Of a stretch of 64,000 nt of DNA, positions 33,393-41,677 are shown piece after piece; position 1 is the first letter of the stretch; the number at the start of each line of letters is the position of its first letter. The translations under genes were made by a program, and so were the position numbers. The stretch comes from DASXMT01 sp036521415 (GTDB lineage: Bacteria > Actinomycetota > Acidimicrobiia > Acidimicrobiales > RAAP-2). Where the stretch lies: positions 1-64,000 of the forward strand of contig DATDHU010000071.1 in NCBI GenBank assembly GCA_036521415.1. Direction: 5' to 3'. The notes under the pieces are model-generated. The model saw nothing but the letters and a program-made list of their open reading frames with translations, had not been told where the DNA came from and did not search any database.

Positions 33393-34799
33393 TCAGATGC
33401 CGCCGAAGGCCACGATGGACGCGCCGCCCTGGGCGTAGAGCATGCCGGCGGCCACGGCCAGCGAGGGGAACGACGTGGCCGAGGCCCCGACCGGCTCGGT
33501 CGACATCACCGCACCGGTCTGCTCGTTCAGCTCGGCGAGCTGCCCGGTCCGGGTCACCGCCCACACCCTGCCGGCGGCCACGACAGGGGCCGCAGCCACG
33601 ACGGAGGGTTGGGACCACACGGTGTGGAACGTGTGGTCCGGGTCCACCTGTAGCGCCCTCAGGCCATCCAGGCAGGGCACCACGAGCAGGGAGCCGTCGA
33701 CCGCGGTCCCACCGAACGCCTGGCGCGCGCACACCATGGCCGAGTAGAGCTGCCCGCCGACCCCGCCCAGCTTGGCCGCGTCGAGCAGGTAGCCCACTCC
33801 CTGCTTGCCGATCTGGAAGACGTCGTCGCCGACCAGCGCCGGCGAGACCGAACCGAGATCGAGATCGTCCGCGTTGAGCTGAGCCCAGTTCGATGGCGAG
33901 AAGGTCCCTTGTATCTGCAAGGTTGGGGAGAGGGCGATGACGGAATCGCCATCATCGTGGGTCGATGTCGATGCGCCGTTGCCGGTCGTGACGAAGAGCG
34001 TCCCGCTGGCGTTGACGGCTGCCCCGGGTGGAGCCCAGATGGCCCCTTGGCGAGGGGTGGGGACGGCGAATGTGGTCTGGGCCCCCGACCCCGAAGTCGG
34101 AAAGCTCACGACGAAGCCCCGGTAGTTGCCGCAGTCGCCGAAGAGCCCGCCGAAGGGGATGTAGACGTTGCCAGCCTCGAGGATGAGTGCGCTGCGCTGC
34201 TGTTCGGCCAGCTCGTCGACACCGGGAAGGTCGATCGTCTGGCGGGACCGCACGCGGCCGTCCGACAGGCTGACTCCGACCAGTTGGTGCAGGCCGGGCT
34301 TCACGAAGGCGACGACCCACACCACCCCGTCGGCAGGGTCGATGACCGGGGTGCCGGTGATGCCGGACGGGTCGACGTTCCCGCACGGCAGTGCGCTTCC
34401 CGGGACCGGTGTCCCGACGGAGGTCGACCAGCTGACCTTCCCGGTGGCGGCGTCGAGCGAGTACACGGTGTCGTTCTCGGTGGCGGCGATCACCTGGTTC
34501 CCATCGACCAAGGGCTCGGCGTAGACCTGGCCGTCGAGCTGGGCTCGCCACCGTTGCTCCACGGTGGCGACGCTCGGTTCGCTCGGGTCGTGCCCGGAAC
34601 GAGCCGCGTCGCGGTGATAGGTGAGCCACTGGCCGGCGTCGGGCGGTGTGGTGCTCGAGGTGGGGGCGCCACCGTGGGCCGTGGTCGATGGCGACGAGGT
34701 CGTCGGAGCCGTTCGTCCCGATTGACCGCTGGGCTGGCCGCAGGCGGCGAGAAGGGACACCGAGACCACAACAGCCGCTGTCGCCCGGAACCTACCCAC
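33393..34799 (-). CDS. PQQ-like beta-propeller lipoprotein
   Basis: A 468-residue exported protein. The lipobox LLAAC (Cys about 20) follows a short signal peptide, then a Ser/Thr/Pro-rich linker to about residue 58. The rest contains repeated propeller blades such as DNTVYSLDAATGKVSWS and VDPDHTFHTVWSQP, typical of PQQ_2/PQQ_3 repeats. These may be enzymatic or a scaffold; no quinoprotein active-site motif is evident. It starts at GTG 34799 and lies 63 bases downstream of the membrane protein gene, on the same strand. Confidence 0.83.
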   Translation of the reverse strand: MGRFRATAAVVVSVSLLAACGQPSGQSGRTAPTTSSPSTTAHGGAPTSSTTPPDAGQWLTYHRDAARSGHDPSEPSVATVEQRWRAQLDGQVYAEPLVDGNQVIAATENDTVYSLDAATGKVSWSTSVGTPVPGSALPCGNVDPSGITGTPVIDPADGVVWVVAFVKPGLHQLVGVSLSDGRVRSRQTIDLPGVDELAEQQRSALILEAGNVYIPFGGLFGDCGNYRGFVVSFPTSGSGAQTTFAVPTPRQGAIWAPPGAAVNASGTLFVTTGNGASTSTHDDGDSVIALSPTLQIQGTFSPSNWAQLNADDLDLGSVSPALVGDDVFQIGKQGVGYLLDAAKLGGVGGQLYSAMVCARQAFGGTAVDGSLLVVPCLDGLRALQVDPDHTFHTVWSQPSVVAAAPVVAAGRVWAVTRTGQLAELNEQTGAVMSTEPVGASATSFPSLAVAAGMLYAQGGASIVAFGGI

Positions 34800-34862
34800 G
34801 CCGCATCATCGTGTGCCGGTGTGAGCTCTGTCCATACGCATAGGGGAACCGAGCCAGTGGGG

Positions 34863-36821
34863 TCAGGACACCCCGACCGTCCGGGACGATGAGCCGGTGT
34901 CATACGTCGGAGCCCCACCCGGAGTTGTGATCGGGGCCAGGCCCTCTTGTTGAGCCATCACCGCCGCCTCGACCACTTGGAGGTCGGACGGGTCGATGGC
35001 CAGGGGTCCCCCGGCCACCGGGACCTGCCAGACGTGGGTCATCATCGGCGTCGGACCGTAGTGGACGGTTCCCGGCGCGCACGGGGTGAATCCCTGGATC
35101 AGATGCGTCGTGGTCGACGTGCACAGGTTGGTGTGGGCATGCCACTGCACCAGGCATCCGTAGGGCATCGGGCCCGCGCCCGGGCCGGCCATCAGGTACA
35201 TGGCCGCCACCAACACCGGTCCCTGGGGGGTGGTGGCGTAGACCAGGGAGTCCACGTGATTGGGGTCGAGCATGTCACCTGGGCGCATGTTGGACACCTT
35301 CAGGTAGTGGACGACCGGGTACGCGGTTGAGGTGATGGGTACGTAGCCGTCGGCCAGGGCGGCGCTGAGCTCCTTGTACTTGGCCACCGCTGAGGTCGTG
35401 GCCTGGACGTACTGCACCGCGCCGAGCGTCTGTGCCGCAGTGGGAGCCGTCGTGCAGTTGGGGGTCTGCATGGCGTGCCCAGCGTCGGTGGCGTTGCCGA
35501 CCGAGGTCAACAGGGCCTGCTCCCCGCTCGAGAGGGGCGGGCCGGTATATTTCCAGTTCGGGTCGGTCACGCCGAGGCCGGCCATACCGGCCATGTCCGA
35601 ACTTGATCCCATGCCCGTCATCGGTGTCGAGCCCTTTGTGGCCGAGCCGCCGGCGGTCGAGCTGTTCGATCCGGACCCCGACATGCCGGGCATGGAGCCC
35701 GAGCCGGACGACGACGACGACGAGCTGGTCTTCGCCCCGGACGCGGCCGACGCTACCGCCGTGGCGGTGGGGACAGTGGGGACCACCGCTACCGCGGCCG
35801 GGACGACGGCCAGGCCGACCACCCCCAGGGTGGCCCAGGCGGGATGGCGCGAGAAGAGGCGCGTAGCGGGCACCGGTGCATCGGCGGGCTCGGGGACCGT
35901 AGGCAAGATGGCCAGGCCCAACAGCACCACCAACGGGCCGTTGCTCGGATCGCTACCCATCCCGGTCAACAGCTGGCCGACTGCCTCCCCTGTCACCCAA
36001 TAGAGGACGGCAAGACCGGCGCCGAGGCCGATGAACACGGAGGCGCGGCGGCTCACCAGGGGCCCGATCCCGATGATCAGCGAGGCGGCCGCCAGGATCA
36101 CCGCCACCGGCGCGCCCGCCCCCACAAAGGCGTGACCCAACGAGTTCAAGAAGTGGCCGTACCATCCCGGCTGCCCGCCGGCCGTCTCGGTCAGCTGGTC
36201 GTGGATCGCATTGGGGATTCGGTTCGAGGGGAACATCCACAAGACCGCTTCGAACACCCAGAGCCCTGCCCATACAGCCCGGGCACCGGTGGCCCCGAAC
36301 GGCCCGCGTCCCGCCGCCGACGAGGCCACACCCGTCCGCCGCCCGTCGGGGTCGCGATCGGGGGATGGCCAGACCAACGCTCCGATGACGGCATAGAGGA
36401 ACACGGCGCCCGGGCCGCCGGTGAGGGGCGAGGAGTGCCCGGTGAACACCATGCCGAAGCCCTCGCCGAACCAGGACACGCCGATGGCCCACGCGAAGGA
36501 GAGCACCAGCGCCACCTTGACCGTCCGCTTGAACAGCAGTCCCACCCCGATGGCCAGCTCGATCAGGCCGAACACGGTCACCCACATGGCCACCTCGTGG
36601 GAGAGGAAGTTGCCGATATGGGTGATCGACGCGGCGATGAACCCGGGCTGACCCGCAGCCATAGGGTTGATCATCATGGCCACGAAGCTGGTGCCGAACA
36701 TCTTCGGTTGGAATTTCAGGCCGGCGGCGATGATCCAGAAAACGCCCAGAGCGATCTGGATGCTGCGCCGATTGATCCGCAATTGCGCTGCCAACGGCCG
36801 GGTCACGGTTTCTTCAGCCAC
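34863..36821 (-). CDS. Membrane protein with DoxX-like N-terminus and His/Cys-rich C-terminal domain
   Basis: A 652-residue protein of unknown function. Residues about 20-350 form some eight to nine transmembrane segments resembling DoxX/DoxD-type proteins (FGLIELAIGVGLLFKRTVKVAL). A Ser/Gly/Met-rich linker spans 362-412 with MPGM, MTGMG and MAGMAG, like copper-binding stretches. Residues about 420-640 form an extracytoplasmic domain with conserved-looking histidines (H505, H522, H561, H563, H573, H587, H596) and four cysteines (C456, C556, C567, C581), including QWHAHTNLC and HYGPTPMMTHVW. This suggests metal or redox chemistry outside the membrane, but I know no assigned function. GTG 36821 has AGGGGGA upstream; longer readings are not homologous. 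Confidence 0.75.
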   Translation of the reverse strand: MAEETVTRPLAAQLRINRRSIQIALGVFWIIAAGLKFQPKMFGTSFVAMMINPMAAGQPGFIAASITHIGNFLSHEVAMWVTVFGLIELAIGVGLLFKRTVKVALVLSFAWAIGVSWFGEGFGMVFTGHSSPLTGGPGAVFLYAVIGALVWPSPDRDPDGRRTGVASSAAGRGPFGATGARAVWAGLWVFEAVLWMFPSNRIPNAIHDQLTETAGGQPGWYGHFLNSLGHAFVGAGAPVAVILAAASLIIGIGPLVSRRASVFIGLGAGLAVLYWVTGEAVGQLLTGMGSDPSNGPLVVLLGLAILPTVPEPADAPVPATRLFSRHPAWATLGVVGLAVVPAAVAVVPTVPTATAVASAASGAKTSSSSSSSGSGSMPGMSGSGSNSSTAGGSATKGSTPMTGMGSSSDMAGMAGLGVTDPNWKYTGPPLSSGEQALLTSVGNATDAGHAMQTPNCTTAPTAAQTLGAVQYVQATTSAVAKYKELSAALADGYVPITSTAYPVVHYLKVSNMRPGDMLDPNHVDSLVYATTPQGPVLVAAMYLMAGPGAGPMPYGCLVQWHAHTNLCTSTTTHLIQGFTPCAPGTVHYGPTPMMTHVWQVPVAGGPLAIDPSDLQVVEAAVMAQQEGLAPITTPGGAPTYDTGSSSRTVGVS

Positions 36822-36994
36822 GAGTCCCCCTCGGTGTCGACGGCGCCTTCCGAGGTGCGCCGTCCGGCCGATGGTAGCCCTTTGACCTGAGGCGCCCTGA
36901 TCAGCCCGGCTCGGCGCTGACGGGGAGGCACCCGCCCGGGTCTCCACCAGGTACGTCCTAAGCTCAAGGGCCGGAACCACCCGAGGAGGAGCCG

Positions 36995-38221
36995 GTGACG
37001 ACGACAGACGTGGCGAGGAGCGATGTGCAGGGCGAGGCCGAAGTCGATGAGCTGGTCGATCGGCTGCTGGCTGATGTCCCGCCCGCCAGCGTGCCGGTGA
37101 CGTCGTTCCTGGGCGAACAATTCGACCGGGGTCTGGCCTGGGTGCACTTTCCGGTGGGCCACGGGGGGCTGGGTTTGAGCCCCGGGCTGCACGGCCGGGT
37201 CGTCCGCCAGCTGGCGGCAGCCGGCGCACCGTCGGCGGCCATCGGCAATGTCATCGGCTACGGCATGGTGGCGCCCACGTTGGTCGTCCACGGCACGGAG
37301 GAGCAGAAGGACCGCTACCTGCGACCGCTGTTCACGTGCGAGGAGATCTGGTGCCAGCTGTTCAGCGAGCCCGGGGCCGGCTCCGACGTGGCCAGCCTGG
37401 CCACCCGAGCGGTCCGTGACGGGGACGAGTGGGTGTTGAACGGCCAAAAGGTGTGGACGACCGTGGCCCATCTGTCGAGCTTCGGGTTGCTCCTGGCCCG
37501 GACCGATCCAGACCTGCCAAAGCACCAAGGGATGTCCGCGTTCCTGGTCGACATGCATGCTCCCGGCGTCGAGGTCCGGCCCCTGTATCAGATCACCGGC
37601 GAGGCCGAATTCAACGAGATCTTCTTCACCGATGCCCGGGTGCCCGATACCGGCCGGTTGGGTGGCGAGGGAGACGGCTGGCGGGTGGCCGTCACCACGC
37701 TCATGAACGAGCGCGTCTCCATCGGGGGAAATGTCGCCCCTCGCGGTGCCGGCCCGATCGGCGACGCCGTTCGACTGTGGCGAGAGCGGTGGGCGGGAAC
37801 CACATCGCCACAGGCCCTCGCCCTCCGGGACCGCTTGATGGGGCTGTGGGCCAGCAACGAGGCCGCCCGGCTGACCAACCTCCGTGCGTCGATCGCCCGA
37901 GGGGTGGGAACGCCCGGTCCGGAGGGCTCGGTGGCCAAGCTGGCCTTCGCCGAGCTCAACCAGAAGATCTACGAGCTGTGCATGGACCTGATGGGTGCGG
38001 AGGGCATGCTCTACGGCTCGGACTACCCGAAGATCCGGCCCGACCACATTGCGCTCGGGACCCCCGACGTGCACAAGGCGTTCCTCCGGGCGCGGGCCAA
38101 CTCCATCGAGGGAGGCACATCCGAGGTGATGCGAAACATCCTCGGAGAGCGGGTGCTCGGTCTTCCCGGCGAGCCGCGAACGGACAAGGAGATGGCCTGG
38201 CGGGACCTGCCGCGGAGCTAG
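36995..38221 (+). CDS. Acyl-CoA dehydrogenase
   Basis: A 408-residue flavoprotein of the acyl-CoA dehydrogenase family. It shows WCQLFSEPGAGSDVASLATRAVRDGDEWVLNGQKVWTT, the FAD/substrate signature, and the C-terminal RANSIEGGTSEVMRNILGERVLGLP. The catalytic glutamate is probably that of IEGGTSE. It introduces a double bond into an acyl-CoA; the form with the EGGTSE motif is frequent among actinobacterial enzymes acting on steroid or branched substrates. The GTG start is preceded by GAGGAGGAG. It is divergent from the membrane protein gene and convergent with a TetR gene. Confidence 0.9.
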   Translation: MTTTDVARSDVQGEAEVDELVDRLLADVPPASVPVTSFLGEQFDRGLAWVHFPVGHGGLGLSPGLHGRVVRQLAAAGAPSAAIGNVIGYGMVAPTLVVHGTEEQKDRYLRPLFTCEEIWCQLFSEPGAGSDVASLATRAVRDGDEWVLNGQKVWTTVAHLSSFGLLLARTDPDLPKHQGMSAFLVDMHAPGVEVRPLYQITGEAEFNEIFFTDARVPDTGRLGGEGDGWRVAVTTLMNERVSIGGNVAPRGAGPIGDAVRLWRERWAGTTSPQALALRDRLMGLWASNEAARLTNLRASIARGVGTPGPEGSVAKLAFAELNQKIYELCMDLMGAEGMLYGSDYPKIRPDHIALGTPDVHKAFLRARANSIEGGTSEVMRNILGERVLGLPGEPRTDKEMAWRDLPRS

Positions 38222-38294
38222 CGGACCAGATCGCAGGTCGGCGCGCTCGGGAGCTCCACCCCGTCAATCGGCCGACGGGTGATTAACGGTCGTC

Positions 38295-38906
38295 CTATGA
38301 CGTGTCCGTCGCCCCGAGCAGCCGGGACAGGACCTCGTCGATGGCGTCGGCACTCAGCTCCGCTTCCCTGTCGGGTTGGTCGGAGCGGGCGACGAGGAGG
38401 GCGATCTCGTTGATCGAAGCCAGAATGACGTGGGCGAAGACGTCGATCAGGTGTGCGTCCAGGTCGCCCTGCTCGGCGATGGCGCCGAGGACGTCTCTGA
38501 TCAATCCGAGGGCGTGCCGTTCTTCGAGCGCTCGCCACCGTTCCCACCCGAGTACTGCCGGGGCATCGATCAGGAGGACGCGTTGGACGACAGGGTCCCC
38601 GGCCAGTTGCACCCAGGCCAGTGCCCCCGATCGCAGGATCGCCTTCGGGTCGGTGACGGCCGCGGCCGCCTCCATCACCCGGAGACCCACATCGTTCTCG
38701 ATGGCCTCGAGCACCGCTTCGAATAGGGACTCCTTGTTCTTGAAGTGGTGGTACAGGGAGCCGCGACTCACCGACGCCTCCTCGAGGACGTTCTCGATCG
38801 AGGTGTCCTCGTATCCGCGCTCGGCGAACAGCTTGGTGGCCACCTCGATCAGGTGCTCGCGTGTGGCCGCGCCCCTGGCCACATTCTGATTGGTCCGTTC
38901 CTGCAT
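38295..38906 (-). CDS. TetR/AcrR family transcriptional regulator
   Basis: A 203-residue TetR protein with helix-turn-helix TSIENVLEEASVSRGSLYHHFKNKESLFEAVL at about 35-66. The C-terminal domain is helical. AAGGAG precedes the ATG. It is divergent from a hydrolase gene, and the shared 130-base gap contains two matched palindromes (38930-38967), almost certainly its own operators. It probably represses itself and the hydrolase. Confidence 0.9.
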   Translation of the reverse strand: MQERTNQNVARGAATREHLIEVATKLFAERGYEDTSIENVLEEASVSRGSLYHHFKNKESLFEAVLEAIENDVGLRVMEAAAAVTDPKAILRSGALAWVQLAGDPVVQRVLLIDAPAVLGWERWRALEERHALGLIRDVLGAIAEQGDLDAHLIDVFAHVILASINEIALLVARSDQPDREAELSADAIDEVLSRLLGATDTS

Positions 38907-38922
38907 GCGGTGCAGTCGCTCC

Positions 38923-38967
38923 TTGACAAACCGACTATCGGTCTACTACTTTAGACCGATAGTCGGT
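38923..38967. promoter_or_regulatory. Divergent promoters with twin TetR operators
   Basis: Two 13-base palindromic sites, ACCGACTATCGGT (38930-38942) and ACCGATAGTCGGT (38955-38967), are exact reverse complements of each other; with flanks, 15 bases on each side pair across an eight-base gap. On the plus strand TTGACA (38923-38928) and TACTTT (38947-38952) form an 18-spaced promoter for the hydrolase. On the minus strand TTGCCT and TAAAGT (38953-38948) can serve tetR. Bound repressor would block both. Confidence 0.7.
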
Positions 38968-39036
38968 ATAGGCAATCGTACCGCCCGGCGTAACCCGGGC
39001 TGTGTATCCCGGTCATTCTCACCTGGAGGAGAGCAG

Positions 39037-39906
39037 ATGAACATTTCCGAGCTCGAGACACACCGCCGCACCGTTGAGACGCCGAGGGGCCCGCTCAGCT
39101 TCCTCGATGTCGGTGAAGGACCAGTGACGCTGTTCGTCCACGGCGTGGGGACGAACGCGTTGTTTTGGCGCCACGCAATCAGTTCCCTGGCCGGAGAACG
39201 CCGGTGCGTGGCCGTGGACCTCCCCCTGCACGGTCACACACCGGCGGCTCCCAACCAGGACTTCCACCTGGGTTCGTTGGCCGCAGTACTCGATGCGTTC
39301 TGCACGTCGGCCGATCTGGGCCCGCTCGATCTGGTCGCCCACGACACCGGGGGCGCGGTGTCCCAGGTGTTCGCGGCGAGGCACCCCCAGCATCTGCGTT
39401 CGTTGTGCCTGACCAACTGCGACACCCACGACAACATCCCGCCCGAGGCGTTCAAGCCCACCGTCGAGTTGGCCGAAGCAGGCGCCATCGTTGCCGCGGC
39501 CGCCGACATGCTGGCCGACCTTCCCATGGCACGCGAGACAGTATTCGGAAGCGGTTATCAGGACATCTCCAGACTCCCTATTGAGGTTCTTCGCTCCTTC
39601 CTCCTGCCGGTGATCGGTACGCCGGAACGGGCCCGCCAGTTCGAGCAGCTGCTCGTTTCGCTGCAACCCGAGGACCTCCTTTCGGTGGAGCCAGACCTGT
39701 CGCGGCTCGAGGTACCGACCCTCATCGTCTGGGGCACAGCTGACACGTTCTTCGAGCTCTCGTGGGCCTACTGGCTGAAGGACCTGATCCCGGGCGCGAC
39801 CGACGTCGTCGAGATCGAGGGTGGCCGGCTGTTCTTCCCCGACGAGCGGTCCGAGGAGCTGGTCAGCTCATTGCGTCAGCACTGGGCCGCACTGACCTCA
39901 GCGTGA
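39037..39906 (+). CDS. Alpha/beta hydrolase, haloalkane dehalogenase/epoxide hydrolase-like
   Basis: A 289-residue hydrolase. It has the oxyanion strand VTLFVHGVGTNALFWRHAI and a nucleophile elbow LVAHDTGGAVSQVF, with aspartate in HDxGG as in haloalkane dehalogenases and epoxide hydrolases. The usual catalytic histidine near the end is not seen: the block reads EIEGGRLFFPDERSEEL, a variant I associate with a related actinobacterial subfamily. Activity is therefore uncertain. GGAGGAG lies before ATG 39037. Expression is probably controlled by the divergent TetR. Confidence 0.8.
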   Translation: MNISELETHRRTVETPRGPLSFLDVGEGPVTLFVHGVGTNALFWRHAISSLAGERRCVAVDLPLHGHTPAAPNQDFHLGSLAAVLDAFCTSADLGPLDLVAHDTGGAVSQVFAARHPQHLRSLCLTNCDTHDNIPPEAFKPTVELAEAGAIVAAAADMLADLPMARETVFGSGYQDISRLPIEVLRSFLLPVIGTPERARQFEQLLVSLQPEDLLSVEPDLSRLEVPTLIVWGTADTFFELSWAYWLKDLIPGATDVVEIEGGRLFFPDERSEELVSSLRQHWAALTSA

Positions 39907-39912
39907 TCCTGT

Positions 39913-40356
39913 TCATCCTTCGATGAGGTGTCGGGGCCCGGGCCCGCGTTCACCGGCGCGATCGTCGGGGTTGAGAAGCTTGCAAAACCGCAGTGAGAGG
40001 CAGCCGCAACCGATGCAACTTCCGAGGCGGTCCCGGAGCCGTTCGAGCAGGGCGATCTGTGCGTCCAGGCGCGGGCGCCAAGAAGCGGAGAGCCGTTCCC
40101 AGTCCTTGGCGTTCGGGGTTCGGTTCTCGGGCAACGACTCGAGTGCCACTCGGATCTCGTCGAGGCGCAGGCCCACCTGCTGGGCGACCCTGATGAACGA
40201 CACCCGTCGCAGGGTGTCCCGCGTGTAGCGACGCTGCCCGCCCTCCGAGCGGGTGGCATGAATCAAGCCCTCGGCCTCGTAGAAGCGAAGAGCCGAGGCA
40301 GCGACACCGGCTCGCTCGCTCAAGGCACCGATGGTCAGCTCGGGCTCGGACTCCAT
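39913..40356 (-). CDS. soxR: Redox-sensitive MerR family regulator SoxR
   Basis: A 147-residue MerR-type regulator. The helix-turn-helix is LTIGALSERAGVAASALRFYEAEGLI (about 7-32), followed by a long coiled-coil helix. The 2Fe-2S binding cluster CIGCGCLSLRFC (C-x2-C-x-C-x5-C, about 113-124) identifies SoxR. It senses redox-active compounds and activates or represses target genes. A SoxR box lies upstream at 40386-40403. ATG 40356 follows TAGATT by six bases without a ribosome binding site, so it should be leaderless. It converges with the hydrolase gene, six bases away. Confidence 0.93.
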   Translation of the reverse strand: MESEPELTIGALSERAGVAASALRFYEAEGLIHATRSEGGQRRYTRDTLRRVSFIRVAQQVGLRLDEIRVALESLPENRTPNAKDWERLSASWRPRLDAQIALLERLRDRLGSCIGCGCLSLRFCKLLNPDDRAGERGPGPRHLIEG

Positions 40357-40362
40357 GCGGAG

Positions 40363-40403
40363 AATCTACTCTTCACCGAGATGAACCTCAAGGAAACTTG
40401 AAG
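40363..40403 (-). promoter_or_regulatory. soxR promoter with SoxR box
   Basis: The box CCTCAAGGAAACTTGAAG (40386-40403) matches the enterobacterial SoxR site CCTCAAGTTAACTTGAGG at 15 of 18 positions. On the minus strand, TTGAGG (40391-40386) and TAGATT (40368-40363) form a 17-spaced promoter ending six bases before the soxR ATG, so the box overlaps the -35 element. An alternative MerR-style reading is TTGACT (40410-40405), 19-base spacer, TTCATC. Confidence 0.7.
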
Positions 40404-40475
40404 TAGTCAAACGGGCCAACGGCTGTCCGAATCAGAGCCGCCGGCGATGGCACGCAGCGTCAGCGCGCGCCGGAG

Positions 40476-40751
40476 CTATGGCAACAGCTTGAATGCAACC
40501 TCACTGTCGTCGGACACCTCAACATCAAGCGTCCTGTCCTCGAGCAGTGGCGCCACTTGAAGATCGAGGAAGACTTGCGATCCTTGGTCGTCGACGATCT
40601 GGTCGGTGGGCTCTGGATTCGCCGTCACAGCGAGACCCAGTTCGATCCGGTCGGTGTCCACCGGATTGGAGGAAATGCGAAGTCCGGCTCCGGGATGATC
40701 GGCCACAAGATCTTGAATCACTTGGGCTGCATCGGTAGTGAGGGTTAACAC
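40476..40751 (-). CDS. HesB/IscA-like protein without cysteines
   Basis: A 91-residue protein beginning LTLTTDAAQVIQDLVADHPGAGLRISS, the fold pattern of the HesB/IscA family. The three cysteines that bind iron or Fe-S clusters in that family are all missing (no cysteine in the protein). It cannot act as a normal Fe-S scaffold; its role is unknown. The start is GTG with AAAGGTG eight bases upstream. It lies upstream of soxR on the same strand, with about 120 bases between. Confidence 0.7.
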   Translation of the reverse strand: MLTLTTDAAQVIQDLVADHPGAGLRISSNPVDTDRIELGLAVTANPEPTDQIVDDQGSQVFLDLQVAPLLEDRTLDVEVSDDSEVAFKLLP

Positions 40752-41107
40752 AATTGTTCACCTTTCAAGCGCGGGCACAAGAAAGTGTTCTACCCCTTTT
40801 CTCCGGGCCTGAAAACGTCGTCCGCCGGACGAGGTCGGGCTGCGTCGTCATGTGCTGATACGACCGCGCCACGCGGCGATGCGTGCCGTGAGCGAGGCCC
40901 ACGCGTTGTCCCCTGGTATCAATTTCTGCAATATGTGGTACATGTACTATAAGCGTCCCAAATTAAATTTCGGCCGAGAGCCCGGCAGGGCGAGACGGAG
41001 CGCGGGCAGGGCTCAAGAAATTACGACACGGAGCGCGGGCGGGGCTCAAGGTCAAGGAACAAGCGTCAACGAACAGGTAACCAAAACCGAGGATCGAGGA
41101 TGCACAC
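40752..41107. other. 356-base intergenic region without a convincing gene
   Basis: I see no protein gene here. It holds an AT-rich patch at about 40915-40972 with two palindromes, GTACATGTAC (40938-40947) and AAATTAAATTT (40960-40970), and a direct repeat at 40995-41050. It probably carries the divergent promoters of the HesB-like gene and the SRPBCC gene. Confidence 0.5.
40995..41050. repeat. Imperfect 23-base direct repeat
   Basis: Two copies beginning ACGGAGCGCGGGC and ending GGGCTCAAG lie at 40995-41017 and 41028-41050, differing at one base, 33 bases apart. They lie just before the SRPBCC gene start at 41108. Confidence 0.55.
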
Positions 41108-41530
41108 ATGGAGTACCGGACTTCGATCGAAATCAACGCCCCACTGGAGAAGGTCTGGGCCGTGCTGGCCGACGTTGAACGATGGCCCGAGTGGACCGAG
41201 TCGATGGAGCACCTCGACATCGTTGGCGGATCCGAGCTGAAACGAGGCGTCAAAGTCAGAATCAAGCAGCCGCGCCTTCCGGCGATGGTGTGGGAAGTCA
41301 CCGAGATCGAGCCCTATCGGGTATTCACGTGGCAGGCCAACTCGGGTGGCGTGACATCAGTAGGCGATCACCGGCTCTCGGTAGCGCCGGACGATCTGGT
41401 GGTCGCCGAACTGAGCATTCGACAGACCGGCCTCCTGGCCTCGCTGGTCGGTCTGTTCACGTCGGGTGTGACTCGCCGTTACGCGCAGATGGAGGCCGAG
41501 GGACTGAAGCGACGATCCGAGTCGTCGTGA
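41108..41530 (+). CDS. SRPBCC family protein
   Basis: A 140-residue START-like protein: EYRTSIEINAPLEKVWAVLADVERWPEWTESM, then beta strands (YRVFTWQANSGGVTSVGDHRLSV) and the C-terminal helix RRYAQMEAEGLKRR. This is the polyketide cyclase/dehydrase-like type, function unknown. GAGGA lies seven bases before the ATG, which is also six bases after a GAGGAT hexamer. The gene stands alone. Confidence 0.82.
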   Translation: MEYRTSIEINAPLEKVWAVLADVERWPEWTESMEHLDIVGGSELKRGVKVRIKQPRLPAMVWEVTEIEPYRVFTWQANSGGVTSVGDHRLSVAPDDLVVAELSIRQTGLLASLVGLFTSGVTRRYAQMEAEGLKRRSESS

Positions 41531-41677
41531 CGGAGGTCGGCGTGGGGCGGTGAGCGACGCATTTGCCACCAGGTCCGCGAGCCACCCAAGGCGACCAGGT
41601 CGTTTTTATGCTTTCCCGGGATCGCGTGTAGGTTCCCACCTGATGTAGGAACGTGCACGGCCTACCCGGGGGGATCA

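Noticed and set aside
36822..37229. N-terminal extension of the DoxX-like membrane protein gene
   Set aside because: The extra residues are Arg/Pro/Ala-rich with no domain. GTG 36821 has a good ribosome binding site and begins the homologous part.
40852..41178. 108-codon frame on the plus strand across the AT-rich gap
   Set aside because: It reads through the direct repeat and into the SRPBCC gene in another frame, has no family similarity and has an unusual composition.
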